Shown here one piece after another: positions 52,734-61,740 of a stretch of 63,178 nt of DNA. The notes below the pieces were generated by a model that did no database searches, was not told the DNA's origin, and saw only the letters and a list, made by a program, of their open reading frames with translations. The stretch spans positions 1-63,178 of the forward strand of contig JALRBS010000160.1 of the NCBI GenBank assembly GCA_023262325.1, in the 5' to 3' direction. Positions within the stretch are counted from its first letter, which is position 1; each line of letters starts with the position of its first letter. Both the position numbers and the translations under genes were made by a program. The DNA is from Ilumatobacteraceae bacterium (lineage in GTDB: Bacteria; Actinomycetota; Acidimicrobiia; Acidimicrobiales; Ilumatobacteraceae).

Positions 52734-53177
52734 GTGACTCTTGTAGTTCGAGCGGCGACAGAAGTCGATGACGCATTGACCACGGCATTTGCGTCATTGA
52801 TACCCCAATTGTCTTCATCTTCACCGCCACCGAGTGCCGCCGAACTCCTTGACATCATCGACAATCCGCATTCTGTGTTGTTCGTGGCGGAGTTAACGGA
52901 CGACGCTGAAACCAGGCTCGTTGGAAGCCTCACCCTTGCGTTCTACCGGATACCAACCGGACTTAAGGCATGGATCGAAGACGTTGTTGTTGACGAGTCG
53001 GCGCGCGGCCACGGCGTTGGTGAAGCGTTGAATCTTGCTGCGATCGATGAGGCGCGAACGCGCGGCGCAAAGAATGTCAGCCTGACAAGTCGACCATCGC
53101 GCGAGGCGGCGAATCGGCTGTATCAACGGCTCGGCTTTGAGCCATACGAAACAAATCTCTACCGCTTTTCGCTCTGA
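52734..53177 (+). CDS. GNAT family N-acetyltransferase
   Basis: A 147-residue acetyltransferase. The acetyl-CoA loop is VVVDESARGHGVGEALNLAA, followed by the ARTRGAKNVSLTSRPSREAANRLYQRLGFEPYETNLYR end that closes the GNAT fold. The acceptor is unknown. GTG 52734 lies 7 bases after TACCGT (52721-52726), so the long open frame from 52458 is a false extension. It converges on the methyltransferase gene. Confidence 0.88.
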   Translation: MTLVVRAATEVDDALTTAFASLIPQLSSSSPPPSAAELLDIIDNPHSVLFVAELTDDAETRLVGSLTLAFYRIPTGLKAWIEDVVVDESARGHGVGEALNLAAIDEARTRGAKNVSLTSRPSREAANRLYQRLGFEPYETNLYRFSL

Positions 53178-53183
53178 ACCTTC

Positions 53184-53217
53184 GGTTGGGCCGTGCTCAG
53201 CCAACCCTTGTGAGCAC
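53184..53217. terminator. Overlapping hairpins between convergent genes
   Basis: GGTTGG (53184-53189) can pair with CCAACC (53201-53206), and GTGCTCA (53193-53199) with TGAGCAC (53211-53217). The stems overlap, so only one can form. They lie at the shared 3' ends of the GNAT and methyltransferase genes. There is no T-run, so termination is only suggested. Confidence 0.35.
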
Positions 53218-53802
53218 GACCCAGGTGAAGGACTGCATTGATCCCCAGGGCGTGACATGGACCTCGCGGTCGGCACGACTCACGGTGAATCCGCCAGCAA
53301 AGATCTCGGCGAGTGCAGATGCGTCGTACCGTTGTGTTGGCAGACCCGAACAGGTCTCGGGACCATCCGTCGCAAATGTTGCCAGGACGAGCCGTCCACC
53401 GCTCGTGATCGCAGCCGTGGCGCGTTGCACGTACCGGTCACGATCAGCATCACGTAGGAAGTGAAACACTGCCCTGTCGTGCCACACGTCAAACGAACGT
53501 GTCGGTTCCCACGTCGTCACATCGCCAGTGACAAGTTCGACGTCGCCGCATCGGTCGGCGAGTCGACAGCATGTCGCCTCAAGCGCAGACGGCGCAAGGT
53601 CGAGAAGAGTGATGTGTTCCCACCCTCCATCGATGAGTGAGTCGACGAGAGATGAGGTCCCAGCCCCAATATCAACGATCGCACCCCGTGGCGGCGTGTC
53701 ACCGATGAGATCGATTGATCGACTCGGCTCGCGCTGAAACCATGACAGTTCCTCCGCATGTTTTGTTGCGTAAATCGTGTCCCAATGTGAAGCAATGTCC
53801 AC
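53197..53802 (-). CDS. Class I SAM-dependent methyltransferase
   Basis: A 201-residue protein. The opening HWDTIYATKHAEELSWFQREPSRSIDLI, the SAM motif IVDIGAGTSSLVDSL, LLDLAPSALEA, VTGDVTTW and WHDRAVFHFLRDADRDRYV place it in the family of small methyltransferases related to thiopurine/tellurite-type enzymes. Substrate unknown. GTG 53802 has TAATCT 6 bases upstream. The MFS gene follows on the same strand further right. Confidence 0.88.
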   Translation of the reverse strand: MDIASHWDTIYATKHAEELSWFQREPSRSIDLIGDTPPRGAIVDIGAGTSSLVDSLIDGGWEHITLLDLAPSALEATCCRLADRCGDVELVTGDVTTWEPTRSFDVWHDRAVFHFLRDADRDRYVQRATAAITSGGRLVLATFATDGPETCSGLPTQRYDASALAEIFAGGFTVSRADREVHVTPWGSMQSFTWVVLTRVG

Positions 53803-53822
53803 GATCGAAGATTAGCGACGGG

Positions 53823-55043
53823 TTACTCAACCCCATGGACGTGTGTTTGGGTGCGCAAGAGCAGGAGGTCGTAGGTGAGCTTGAGCGCGGCACAGATGAT
53901 GAGGGGCCATGCAAATTCGTATCGACCGATCATCCAGCCAGCGAAGGCTGCCGGCAGCGCGGCGGTGAAGGATCGCGGCACGTTCGTGACCGCGGCGGCG
54001 CTCGCTCGATATTCGGCCGGCACGATCGACATGACAAAGCTCGCACGTATCGGTGCATCGAGACGCGATGTGAGCCCCCGAGCAACAAACAGAATGAGCG
54101 CGATCGAGATGTGGGGGGAGAGGGCAACGCCGACGAGCATCAGACTTGATGGGATGTGAGTGAAGACCATCGTGCGAATCGAACCGAGGCGGGTGACAAG
54201 CAGTGGTGACAGCTGGGCTGAACATGCAGCAGCAATCGCGGTACAGGAGAACACTGCACCGACGACAGCCGGTGACAGATCGAACCGGGCGTAGAGCCAC
54301 AGCGCGATGACGGCGTGGGACGCGAATCCACTTCCGAGCGAGTCGAGGCTGAACAACAGGGACAGTGTTCTCACCCTCGAACGTGTCGCCCGATCAATTT
54401 TTGTTGTCGTCGTCGTGCCCCACTGCGGCGGGCGCCAACGCAAGTAGGTAACGAGTACCAGCAACCCGCCGAAGGCGTATAACACGAAGTTGGCGCGAAG
54501 TGCTGTCGTCGACGACAGCCCGAGCGCCTCTCCACACGCGTTGATGACACCAGCACAGGCGGTTCCCGCAGCGAGTGACAACACAGCGACGAGGTCGAGA
54601 CGCGCCATTGCCTTCGGTCGTGACGTGTCGTCGGTGAGCGTGGCGATCGATGCTTGCTCAAGTGGGATGAACACGCTCGTGTCACCTGCGGATGTATTCA
54701 ATGTTCCAACGATTGCGATGACAAAGAGCAATCCGATCGACGTCGAAAGGGAAAAGCCAAGTCCGGTTGCAATCATGAGGATGCTCGCAAGGATGAGCAA
54801 GGGTGATGTGCCGCGTGTGCGGGCAGCATGTGCCACAACCACCGTTGCAATTGCCGACCCCAGCATGGCGGCAGTAATGATCGCCCCCACTTGTGCAGCG
54901 TTTGCTCCGTTGGCGAGCAAGTAGGTCGGCAGAGCAACGAGGCAGAGGCCGTCGACAAAGGACCGGACACCTCGAGCGACGACGATGGGAATGAACGACG
55001 TCGTGCCGGTCTCCACATAGGTCGGAGGTGCGGGGTGGCTCAT
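53823..55043 (-). CDS. MFS transporter
   Basis: A 406-residue carrier with twelve predicted helices: SFIPIVVARGVRSFVDGLCLVALPTYLLANG at the N-terminus and the motif-A-like stretch after helix 2 (VAHAARTRGTSPLL). The second half repeats the fold (LFSLDSLGSGFASHAVIALWLY). Ligand unknown; drug efflux is possible but unproven. It ends 20 bases before the methyltransferase start, and the two may be cotranscribed. Confidence 0.85.
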   Translation of the reverse strand: MSHPAPPTYVETGTTSFIPIVVARGVRSFVDGLCLVALPTYLLANGANAAQVGAIITAAMLGSAIATVVVAHAARTRGTSPLLILASILMIATGLGFSLSTSIGLLFVIAIVGTLNTSAGDTSVFIPLEQASIATLTDDTSRPKAMARLDLVAVLSLAAGTACAGVINACGEALGLSSTTALRANFVLYAFGGLLVLVTYLRWRPPQWGTTTTTKIDRATRSRVRTLSLLFSLDSLGSGFASHAVIALWLYARFDLSPAVVGAVFSCTAIAAACSAQLSPLLVTRLGSIRTMVFTHIPSSLMLVGVALSPHISIALILFVARGLTSRLDAPIRASFVMSIVPAEYRASAAAVTNVPRSFTAALPAAFAGWMIGRYEFAWPLIICAALKLTYDLLLLRTQTHVHGVE

Positions 55044-55093
55044 ATGAGCGTCACGAGCAGAAGTATTGCGCGTCGGGTCGGTACCGTGCAGGT

Positions 55094-55837
55094 GTGGTCG
55101 GATCCGGCACGATACTCAATGTCGTCACAGTGCTGGCGGGCTCCGCCATCGGCATAGTCGTTGGCAATCGGCTTCGAGATGACACACGGGTAACTGTGAC
55201 CGACGGACTCGGATTGATCACCCTTATCGTCGGCGCGCTCAACTGCACCGCGATTGGTGACGCCGCGTTTGAACGCGCGGTTGGCGAGAACTGGACGCTG
55301 CTCGTCGTTCTTGGCGCAGTTGTCGTTGGCGGCATCACCGGTTCGATGCTTGGCATCGAACGTCGACTTAACGGCGTTGGAGCCCGTCTCGAGCGTCGCT
55401 TTGCGTCGAGTGGTACCTCGGAAGGTCAAGCGAGGTTCGTACAAGGATTTGTGAGCGCTTCGTTGCTCTTCTGTGTTGGTCCGTTAACAATTCTCGGTTC
55501 GATCAACGACGGTCTCGGTCGTGGTATCGAACAACTTGCGTTGAAGTCGTTGCTCGACTTTTTTGCGTCGATTGCCTTCGCTGCTTCTCTCGGCATCGGG
55601 GTTGCCTTCGCAGCGATCACTGTCGCCGTCGTCCAGGGAGCGCTCACGATGTTGGGTGTGCTGTTTGGAAGCGTCATGCCCGACTCGCTTGTGTCGGCAA
55701 TGACCGCAACTGGTGGTGTCCTTCTGCTCGGCATAGGCATGCGACTGCTTGCGCTGCGCGATGTTCGGGTTGCCGACATGTTGCCGGCGCTCATCGTTGC
55801 GCCAGTGCTCACCTATGTGGTTGACATCATTCGTTGA
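55094..55837 (+). CDS. DUF554 family membrane protein
   Basis: About 247 residues, strongly hydrophobic, with six to seven predicted helices. The DUF554 (YdfK-like) landmarks are GTILNVVTVLAGSAIGIVVGNRL, GLGLITLIVGALN, FVQGFVSASLLFCVGPLTILGSINDGL and the second-half repeat SVMPDSLVSAMTATGGVLLLGIGMRLL. Function unknown; some are listed as possible transporters. GTG 55094 lies 6 bases after TACCGT (55082-55087). Its end overlaps the convergent EamA gene by 11 bases. Confidence 0.88.
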   Translation: MVGSGTILNVVTVLAGSAIGIVVGNRLRDDTRVTVTDGLGLITLIVGALNCTAIGDAAFERAVGENWTLLVVLGAVVVGGITGSMLGIERRLNGVGARLERRFASSGTSEGQARFVQGFVSASLLFCVGPLTILGSINDGLGRGIEQLALKSLLDFFASIAFAASLGIGVAFAAITVAVVQGALTMLGVLFGSVMPDSLVSAMTATGGVLLLGIGMRLLALRDVRVADMLPALIVAPVLTYVVDIIR

Positions 55838-56780
55838 TCGGTGCTGAACCGCTCTGGTGTTGTGCACCTCCATCAACGGTGGCGGGGGCTTCCCTCACTC
55901 GTGTCACCATCGCGACTCCGATGAGCGCAACCGCGAATCCGGCGATTGCGGCGCCGCCGAGTGCTTCTCCGAAGAGGATCGCAGCCTCGATCGCGGATAG
56001 CGCAGGAACGAGAAAGAACAGACTGGAGACACTTGCGGCCGCCCGATGACGTAAGAGCCACAGCATCGTGAGCACGGCGACGAGCGAAAGCACCAGAGTC
56101 GCCCACACGAGGGCCCACAGGGTCGTCGCGGAGAACGTGATCGACGCGCGGCGAGTCGACGTCGCAGCAATCCATAAGGCACCCGAAGCACTCGCATATT
56201 GGGCAACAGTTCCCCACAGGAGTGGAACACCGGCGCAGAATTTTCGTTGAATGATGGTTCCGGCCGACATTCCGACCATTGCGACACTTGCGGAAACAAC
56301 TGCACTCGTCGGAATCACGAGAGAGGCATCGCGGAGTCGCTCGGCGACGACAAGGGTTACGCCGAGCAGACCGAGAACGACCCCGAACCATTGCTGCCGC
56401 GCGAGCCGCTCATGCAAGAAGATGCCACCAGCAACTGCCGTGACGACGGGGTGCAACCCGCCAATAAGTGCACCGACTCCTGAGGGCAGCCCACGATCGA
56501 TTGCGATAAAGACGCCACCGAGATAGACGGCGTGAATGCCGAGGCCGACGATGGCCGACCACCGAACAGCCTGAAGGTTCAACTTTGGGGCTCGAGTAAC
56601 GACGGCGATTCCGGCGAGGAGCAGCGCAGCAAGGACGAGACGTGCCCCAAGAAACGCAAGTGGGTCGCTGTCGGTTGTCGCGTACCGAGCAACAACGAAA
56701 CCTGTGCTCCACAGAAACACAAAGATCCACGGCGCTCCGGCAGCAAGACGTGCCTGAAACTCTGAATTTGGCGCGCGCAC
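55827..56780 (-). CDS. EamA/DMT-family transporter
   Basis: About 317 residues with ten predicted helices in two EamA halves: PWIFVFLWSTGFVVARYATTDSDPLAFLGARL and PLLWGTVAQYASASGALW begin the halves. Such carriers export amino acids or other small metabolites. The GTG at 56780 shares one base with the upstream stop (TAGTG), so translation is coupled to the oxidase-like gene. A longer in-frame reading to 57143 lies over that gene in another frame and is rejected. Confidence 0.87.
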   Translation of the reverse strand: MRAPNSEFQARLAAGAPWIFVFLWSTGFVVARYATTDSDPLAFLGARLVLAALLLAGIAVVTRAPKLNLQAVRWSAIVGLGIHAVYLGGVFIAIDRGLPSGVGALIGGLHPVVTAVAGGIFLHERLARQQWFGVVLGLLGVTLVVAERLRDASLVIPTSAVVSASVAMVGMSAGTIIQRKFCAGVPLLWGTVAQYASASGALWIAATSTRRASITFSATTLWALVWATLVLSLVAVLTMLWLLRHRAAASVSSLFFLVPALSAIEAAILFGEALGGAAIAGFAVALIGVAMVTRVREAPATVDGGAQHQSGSAPINE

Positions 56781-57184
56781 TACGACGTTCGATTGTTGTT
56801 CGGCAACGTGCCCATGACTGCTCGATGCGGTGTCACACAAATGAATGCGAGCGCACCGACGTCGGGGTCGGGCTCCGGTCCCGGTCTCCAGTTGTATTTC
56901 GATTCGAATCGCGTCAGAACACCTTCGGGCGCCGTGCGAACGACTACGGCGTTTCCTTCGATGACGGCATCTTCTTCGATGGAGCCGTGTCGAGGGAAAC
57001 CGAGTTGCACGCGGGAATCGTGCGCAATATTTCTCACTTTCACACTCTCGAATCCGGTTGCAATCCAGACCACGCCATCCTCGAGGACAAACCAGATCGG
57101 CACGAGATGGCTTGCTCCATTTGGGCGACTCGTCGAGAGCCACACGTCGCGTGGTTCGTCTGCAGTATCAGAAGGTGATGACAC
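56780..57184 (-). CDS. Pyridoxamine 5'-phosphate oxidase-like protein, F420/FMN split barrel
   Basis: About 134 residues of the split-barrel fold: DVWLSTSRPNGASHLVPIWFVLEDG, VVWIATGFESVKVRNIAHDSRVQLGF and AVVVRTAPEGVLTRFESKYNW. The pattern resembles PPOX-class F420-dependent proteins of actinobacteria, but FMN use cannot be excluded. GTG 57184 overlaps the upstream quinone oxidoreductase gene by 17 bases; a longer start to 57247 is possible. Confidence 0.8.
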   Translation of the reverse strand: MSSPSDTADEPRDVWLSTSRPNGASHLVPIWFVLEDGVVWIATGFESVKVRNIAHDSRVQLGFPRHGSIEEDAVIEGNAVVVRTAPEGVLTRFESKYNWRPGPEPDPDVGALAFICVTPHRAVMGTLPNNNRTS

Positions 57185-58106
57185 ATCGACCTCGGGTGCC
57201 GCCGGCTTCGAGTACCCGGTGTGCGTCGGGGGCATCCGACGCTGCAAATGTGCGCGCTACTCTCAGCGTGACCGCGCCTGAGGCTGTCAGGTCGCGCAGC
57301 CGTTCAAGTTTTTCCAGCTCGGTTGCGTAGTTACGAACCCACACTGGATGAATCGAGATATTTCGTTCGGTGGGTCCGTCCCACCCTCGAATCGTCGCCA
57401 TCTGACCATTGTCCGCAATCGCTGGAAGCAATTGTTCGCACTGCACCGAACCATCTGCGAGACCATCGACACCGTCTGGCACGACTGCTCGAATTCGCTC
57501 AGCGACATCGGGTCCACGCGCAACAACGTCGTGCGCCCCGAGCGCCTTAACGAGGTGGACATCGTTGTCCGATGCGTCGGCGATGACACGAAAGCCGTAC
57601 GCGACACCAAGTTGCACCATGTAGCCGCCAAACGCCCCGGCAGCGCCCGTGACTGCGAGCGTTGCACCCGCCCCCAACTGCATGAGGTCGAACGCGAATT
57701 GCGCAGTGAGGCCATTCATCGGAAGCGTGCACGCCTCGACGAGCGTCGCACCCTTCGGGGTCGTCGTAACTGATCGTGCTGGGAGTACGAGTGACGATGA
57801 ATATCCGCCGTGCGATGCGGTGGGCACAACAATTCCCATCACCTCGTCGCCGACCGCAATGTGCGTGACCCCGGCACCGACTTCGTCGACAACGCCAGCG
57901 ATGTCCATGCCGGGCACGTACGGCGGTGGATCCTTCTTGAGTAGCTCGGCACGACCACCCGAGCGATGAATTGTGTCGGTTGGGTTGACCGCGGCGGCGG
58001 CAACAGCGACGCGAACTTCGCCTGGTCCAGCGTGTCGTTCCGGGACGTCAAACACTTGAAGTTGTTCGGGCCCGCCAAATTCTTCGACACCTACCACTCT
58101 CGGCAT
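57168..58106 (-). CDS. Quinone oxidoreductase-like medium-chain dehydrogenase
   Basis: A 312-residue MDR enzyme of the zinc-free QOR kind: EEFGGPEQLQVFDVPERHAGPGEVRVAVAAAAVNPTD, GMDIAGVVDEVGAGVTHIAVGDEVMG and the nucleotide-binding TGAAGAFGGYMVQLG. No structural zinc cysteines are visible. It would reduce quinones or enones with NADPH. It starts an operon-like run with the split-barrel protein and the EamA carrier. Confidence 0.88.
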   Translation of the reverse strand: MPRVVGVEEFGGPEQLQVFDVPERHAGPGEVRVAVAAAAVNPTDTIHRSGGRAELLKKDPPPYVPGMDIAGVVDEVGAGVTHIAVGDEVMGIVVPTASHGGYSSSLVLPARSVTTTPKGATLVEACTLPMNGLTAQFAFDLMQLGAGATLAVTGAAGAFGGYMVQLGVAYGFRVIADASDNDVHLVKALGAHDVVARGPDVAERIRAVVPDGVDGLADGSVQCEQLLPAIADNGQMATIRGWDGPTERNISIHPVWVRNYATELEKLERLRDLTASGAVTLRVARTFAASDAPDAHRVLEAGGTRGRCVITF

Positions 58107-58138
58107 CCGCCACCCTCCGTTCTGTTGGACCGACGGAA

Positions 58139-58630
58139 TCAGTGTTGCCGATGTGCAAGGCGTTCCATGCGTCCGAGAGCTGATCGAAAGAGCGCCGCGC
58201 TGAGTTTTCCGACAATCACGGTGAACAGACGCGGCAGGAATTTCACATGAACCTCTTCATGCCATTGGATACGGGTGTGACCTACCTGTGACCCCGGCGT
58301 GACGGTGAGATCAGCGAAACCGACAAGGATTGGTCCAAGTTTGTGCACTCGACATCGCCCGCGCGATTCGTTGAATGTCATCTCAACAGCGACCATTTCA
58401 TCACGGAGTGAGAGCCGACGTCCCCAGCGTGCTGCCCCTGGTCCCGACCAGGCGGTGAAGCGAGCCGGGTCGTTCGGGTCAACCTCGACGTGCGTGAGTG
58501 GCACCCAGGCAGAGTGGCCCGCCCAATCGACTAACTCATCCCAGGCAGCCTGAGGTGTCATGGCCACTTCGCGCACCGAATCGAACACGACGCGACCTCC
58601 GGGTCCCGTTGGAATGTGCTCGTCATTCAT
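58139..58630 (-). CDS. SRPBCC-fold protein
   Basis: About 163 residues with the START/Bet v1-like pattern FDSVREVAMTPQAAWDELVDWAGHSAWVPL, a middle beta sheet and a long C-terminal helix (FTVIVGKLSAALFRSALGRMERLA). The family binds hydrophobic ligands and includes polyketide cyclases. The start at 58630 (MNDEHI) is favoured; an in-frame GTG at 58684 would add 18 residues. Convergence or coupling with neighbours is not clear. Confidence 0.8.
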   Translation of the reverse strand: MNDEHIPTGPGGRVVFDSVREVAMTPQAAWDELVDWAGHSAWVPLTHVEVDPNDPARFTAWSGPGAARWGRRLSLRDEMVAVEMTFNESRGRCRVHKLGPILVGFADLTVTPGSQVGHTRIQWHEEVHVKFLPRLFTVIVGKLSAALFRSALGRMERLAHRQH

Positions 58631-58744
58631 CGTTGGTGTCACACAACGATCAACGTCGCTGGGAGGCGCTTCATTCCTCGTCACGTGAATCGACGCATCG
58701 GGTCATTACGTTGAGGAACGAGCAGCGTGAGTGAGGAGGTATCG

Positions 58745-59512
58745 ATGAGTTCACGGTTTGATCTTTTGGGCAAGGTCGCGGTCGTGACCGGTGGTAGTCG
58801 GGGGCTGGGTCGTGAGATGGTGCTCGCCTTCGCTGAACATGGGGCCGACGTGGTGATCGCCAGTCGAAAACTCGACGCCTGCGAGACACTCGCTGCAGAG
58901 GTCACCGACCGCACTGGGCGGCGCGCGATTGCGCACGCCTTTCATGCTGGACGTTGGGAACAGGCGGATGAGCTTGCCGACTTGGTGTACGACTCGTTTG
59001 GTCGCTGTGACGTGCTCGTGAATAACGCCGGTATGTCGCCGCTCTACCCGTCGTTGCCCGAAATCACTGAGGAACTCTTCGACAAGGTGGTCGGCGTGAA
59101 CTTCAAGGGGCCGTTTCGACTCGCTTCGATCATCGGGACACGTATGGCGGCAGGCGCAGGTGGTTCGATCATCAACGTGTCATCGATTGCTGCGGTTGCA
59201 CCGACCCCCAACGAACTCATCTATGCCGGAGCAAAGGCCGCACTCGATGCGATGACTGCCGGCATGGCGAGGGCGTTTGCGCCAAAGGTTCGTTGCAACG
59301 TCATCATGCCTGGACCGTTTCTTACCGATATTTCAAAGGCGTGGGATCTCGAGGCATTCGCCGAGCGCGCCCGCACAAGTATTCCGCTGCAACGCGGCGG
59401 TGAAGCCGAAGAAATCGTTGGAGCTGCGCTCTACCTTGCGAGCGACGCGTCGAGCTATACGACGGGAGCAACAATTCGGATCGACGGCGGAAGCGCATAC
59501 ACCGCCGGATAG
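58745..59512 (+). CDS. SDR family oxidoreductase
   Basis: A 255-residue short-chain dehydrogenase: GGSRGLG cofactor loop, NNAG, catalytic Ser in NVSSIAAV and Tyr/Lys in YAGAKAALDAM. C-terminal SYTTGATIRIDGGSAYT is typical. The ATG at 58745 is fixed by GAGGAGG about 6 bases before it; a GTG at 58727 would lie upstream of that site. Substrate unknown. Confidence 0.9.
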   Translation: MSSRFDLLGKVAVVTGGSRGLGREMVLAFAEHGADVVIASRKLDACETLAAEVTDRTGRRAIAHAFHAGRWEQADELADLVYDSFGRCDVLVNNAGMSPLYPSLPEITEELFDKVVGVNFKGPFRLASIIGTRMAAGAGGSIINVSSIAAVAPTPNELIYAGAKAALDAMTAGMARAFAPKVRCNVIMPGPFLTDISKAWDLEAFAERARTSIPLQRGGEAEEIVGAALYLASDASSYTTGATIRIDGGSAYTAG

Positions 59513-59587
59513 CCGCCGACCACAAGTCAGCCAGGTACAGCACAGCATCGTCTCTCCTCACCGATGCTTCCGCTCTAGTGTGACCAC

Positions 59588-60358
59588 ATGAGTTGGATTT
59601 CCGAACCCTCAGCGTGGTCTGCGCTCGTGGCGTTACTTGTCCTCGAAGTTGTCCTCGGTGTCGACAACGTCATCTTCATCTCGATTCTCGCCGCAAAGCT
59701 TCCAGAGGATCAACGCGTTCGCGCGCGGAAAATCGGACTTCTCGCAGCGGGTGCCGTTCGCGTGCTGCTCCTGCTGAGCGTCGGATGGATCATTTCGCTC
59801 AAGGAAGAACTTTTCGCGGTTTCTCTGTTTGGCAAGGACCTCGGATTTTCAGGCAAAGAACTCATCCTGCTCGCAGGTGGTGTCTTCTTGCTCTACAAGG
59901 CGACGAAGGAGATTCACCACAAGCTCGAAGGGGAAGGCGGTCACAGTAGCGCTGGGGCAGCGGTGACCTTCGGCGCGGTGATCGCCCAGGTGATGGTTCT
60001 CGACATCGTTTTTTCACTCGATTCGGTCTTCACCGCCGTCGGGATGACCGAACACGTGCCGGTCATGGTGATCGCAATTGTGATTGCAGTGATTATCATG
60101 CTCGGCGCCTCGGGTCCCATTTACGAATTTGTCAATCGGCATCCATCGGTGAAAATGCTCGCACTTGCGTTTTTGTTGCTCATCGGATTTACGTTGGTGA
60201 TCGAAGGATTTGGCGAACACATTCCAAAGGGCTACATCTATGCGGCGATGCTGTTTTCAGTGTTCGTCGAAACGCTCAACATTCGAACTCGGAAGCATCC
60301 AGAGATTGAACCGGTCGCCCTTCGCACCCGAGTCGATGACGTGCAGCGGACCGATTAG
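59588..60358 (+). CDS. TerC family integral membrane protein
   Basis: A 256-residue membrane protein with about seven helices. The two signature acidic motifs are VVLGVDNVIF and DIVFSLDSVFTAVGM, and the family's basic loop AAKLPEDQRVRARKIGL is present. TerC proteins are linked to manganese export and membrane-protein metalation, and to tellurite resistance in other species. ATG 59588 lies 6 bases after TAGTGT (59576-59581). Confidence 0.93.
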   Translation: MSWISEPSAWSALVALLVLEVVLGVDNVIFISILAAKLPEDQRVRARKIGLLAAGAVRVLLLLSVGWIISLKEELFAVSLFGKDLGFSGKELILLAGGVFLLYKATKEIHHKLEGEGGHSSAGAAVTFGAVIAQVMVLDIVFSLDSVFTAVGMTEHVPVMVIAIVIAVIIMLGASGPIYEFVNRHPSVKMLALAFLLLIGFTLVIEGFGEHIPKGYIYAAMLFSVFVETLNIRTRKHPEIEPVALRTRVDDVQRTD

Positions 60359-60459
60359 TTAGCATTAGTTCGCAGCGCTGTTGTCTGAGGTGACCGTTCC
60401 GGCGCAACAACGACTACGATCTAGGTACGTTCCGTCCGAGCCCGTAAAGGAGCGTTTCC

Positions 60460-61740
60460 ATGCCTGTCACCGTCGTCGTCGGCGCCCAGTGGGGTGACGA
60501 AGGCAAGGCAAAGGTCATCGACCTTCTCGCCAAGGAACACCCCTTCGTTGTCCGCTATCAAGGTGGACACAACGCTGGGCACACCGTTGTTGTCGGCGAG
60601 GAGCGCTATGCGCTGCAACTGACGCCGTCGGGGGTCCTCTACGACTCGGTGACACCGGTCATCGGTAACGGTGTGGTCGTCGATCTGCCGACGCTCTTTC
60701 GAGAAATCGACATGTTGACCGAGCGTGGAATCGACTGCAGCCGAGTCAAGTTGTCTACTCGCGCCCATCTCATCTTCCCGTGGCATCAAAGCCATGACGC
60801 GATCGCCGAAGCTGCTCGTGGTGAGAACAAGATCGGCACCACGTTGAAAGGCATCGGTCCTGCGTATGCCGACAAGGCTCGTCGGGTAGGAATCCGCGCT
60901 GGAGAAACAACTGATGTTGTGCATTTCGCTGAGTCCGTGCGCGCTCGATGCGAAGAAGAAAACATTGCGATTGTTGCGGCAGGCGGTGAGGCGCTCGACG
61001 TTGATGACGTGGTCGCGCTCTTCTCTCGTCTTGGCGAGCGTCTCCAGCCCTATCTTGCCGACACGGTGAACTTGCTTCATGATGCACTTGCAGAAGGTGA
61101 CGACATTCTTCTCGAAGGTGCGCAGGCCACATTCCTCGATCTCGATCACGGGACGTATCCGTATGTGACTTCATCGAATCCGACTGCCGGAGGTGCATGC
61201 GCCGGCACTGGCCTCGGCCCGCGTGACATCACACGTGTCGTTGGCATCACGAAGAGTTACACCACTCGAGTTGGTGCGGGTCCGTTCCCAACCGAACTCA
61301 CCGACGAACTTGGTGACCGCATCGTCGACATCGGTCGCGAATTTGGAACGGTGACCGGTCGAAGGCGGCGCGCTGGCTGGCTTGACTGCGTCATGTTGCG
61401 ACATGCAGTCAAGTTGAACAGTCTGACCGAGCTTGCTGTGACGAAGCTCGATGTGCTCGACACGTTTGAGCAGATCCGCGTGTGCGTTGGTTACCGACGG
61501 CACGGCGTCGAGGTGACGAATTATCCAGATCTTTCGACCACACTCGAGGAGGTCGAGCCGGTGTACGTCGACCTCGACGGATGGTGTTGTGACTCGACGA
61601 AGGCTCGAACCTCGAGCGACTTGCCGGAACAGGCAAGGGCGCTCATTTCGTTGATCGAATCCGAAGTTGGCATTCCGGTGCGCATTGTTGGCGTCGGCGC
61701 CGAACGGGATGACTATGTCATCTGGGGTGACGACGCGTGA
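60460..61740 (+). CDS. purA: Adenylosuccinate synthetase
   Basis: First step from IMP to AMP, using GTP and aspartate. A 426-residue enzyme with GAQWGDEGKAKVIDLL (here Ala in place of the usual Gly before KVID), GGHNAGHTVV, the IMP-binding GTTLKGIGPAYADK, EGAQATFLDLDHGTYPYVTSSNPTAGGA and the base-binding TKLDVLD. A ribosome site AAAGGAG precedes the ATG. It is coupled to purB by a GTGA overlap. Confidence 0.96.
   Translation: MPVTVVVGAQWGDEGKAKVIDLLAKEHPFVVRYQGGHNAGHTVVVGEERYALQLTPSGVLYDSVTPVIGNGVVVDLPTLFREIDMLTERGIDCSRVKLSTRAHLIFPWHQSHDAIAEAARGENKIGTTLKGIGPAYADKARRVGIRAGETTDVVHFAESVRARCEEENIAIVAAGGEALDVDDVVALFSRLGERLQPYLADTVNLLHDALAEGDDILLEGAQATFLDLDHGTYPYVTSSNPTAGGACAGTGLGPRDITRVVGITKSYTTRVGAGPFPTELTDELGDRIVDIGREFGTVTGRRRRAGWLDCVMLRHAVKLNSLTELAVTKLDVLDTFEQIRVCVGYRRHGVEVTNYPDLSTTLEEVEPVYVDLDGWCCDSTKARTSSDLPEQARALISLIESEVGIPVRIVGVGAERDDYVIWGDDA

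Noticed and set aside
56781-57143. N-terminal extension of the EamA gene to 438 residues
   Set aside because: The extension is Arg/Cys-rich, overlaps the split-barrel gene in another frame, and the GTG at 56780 gives the normal family length.
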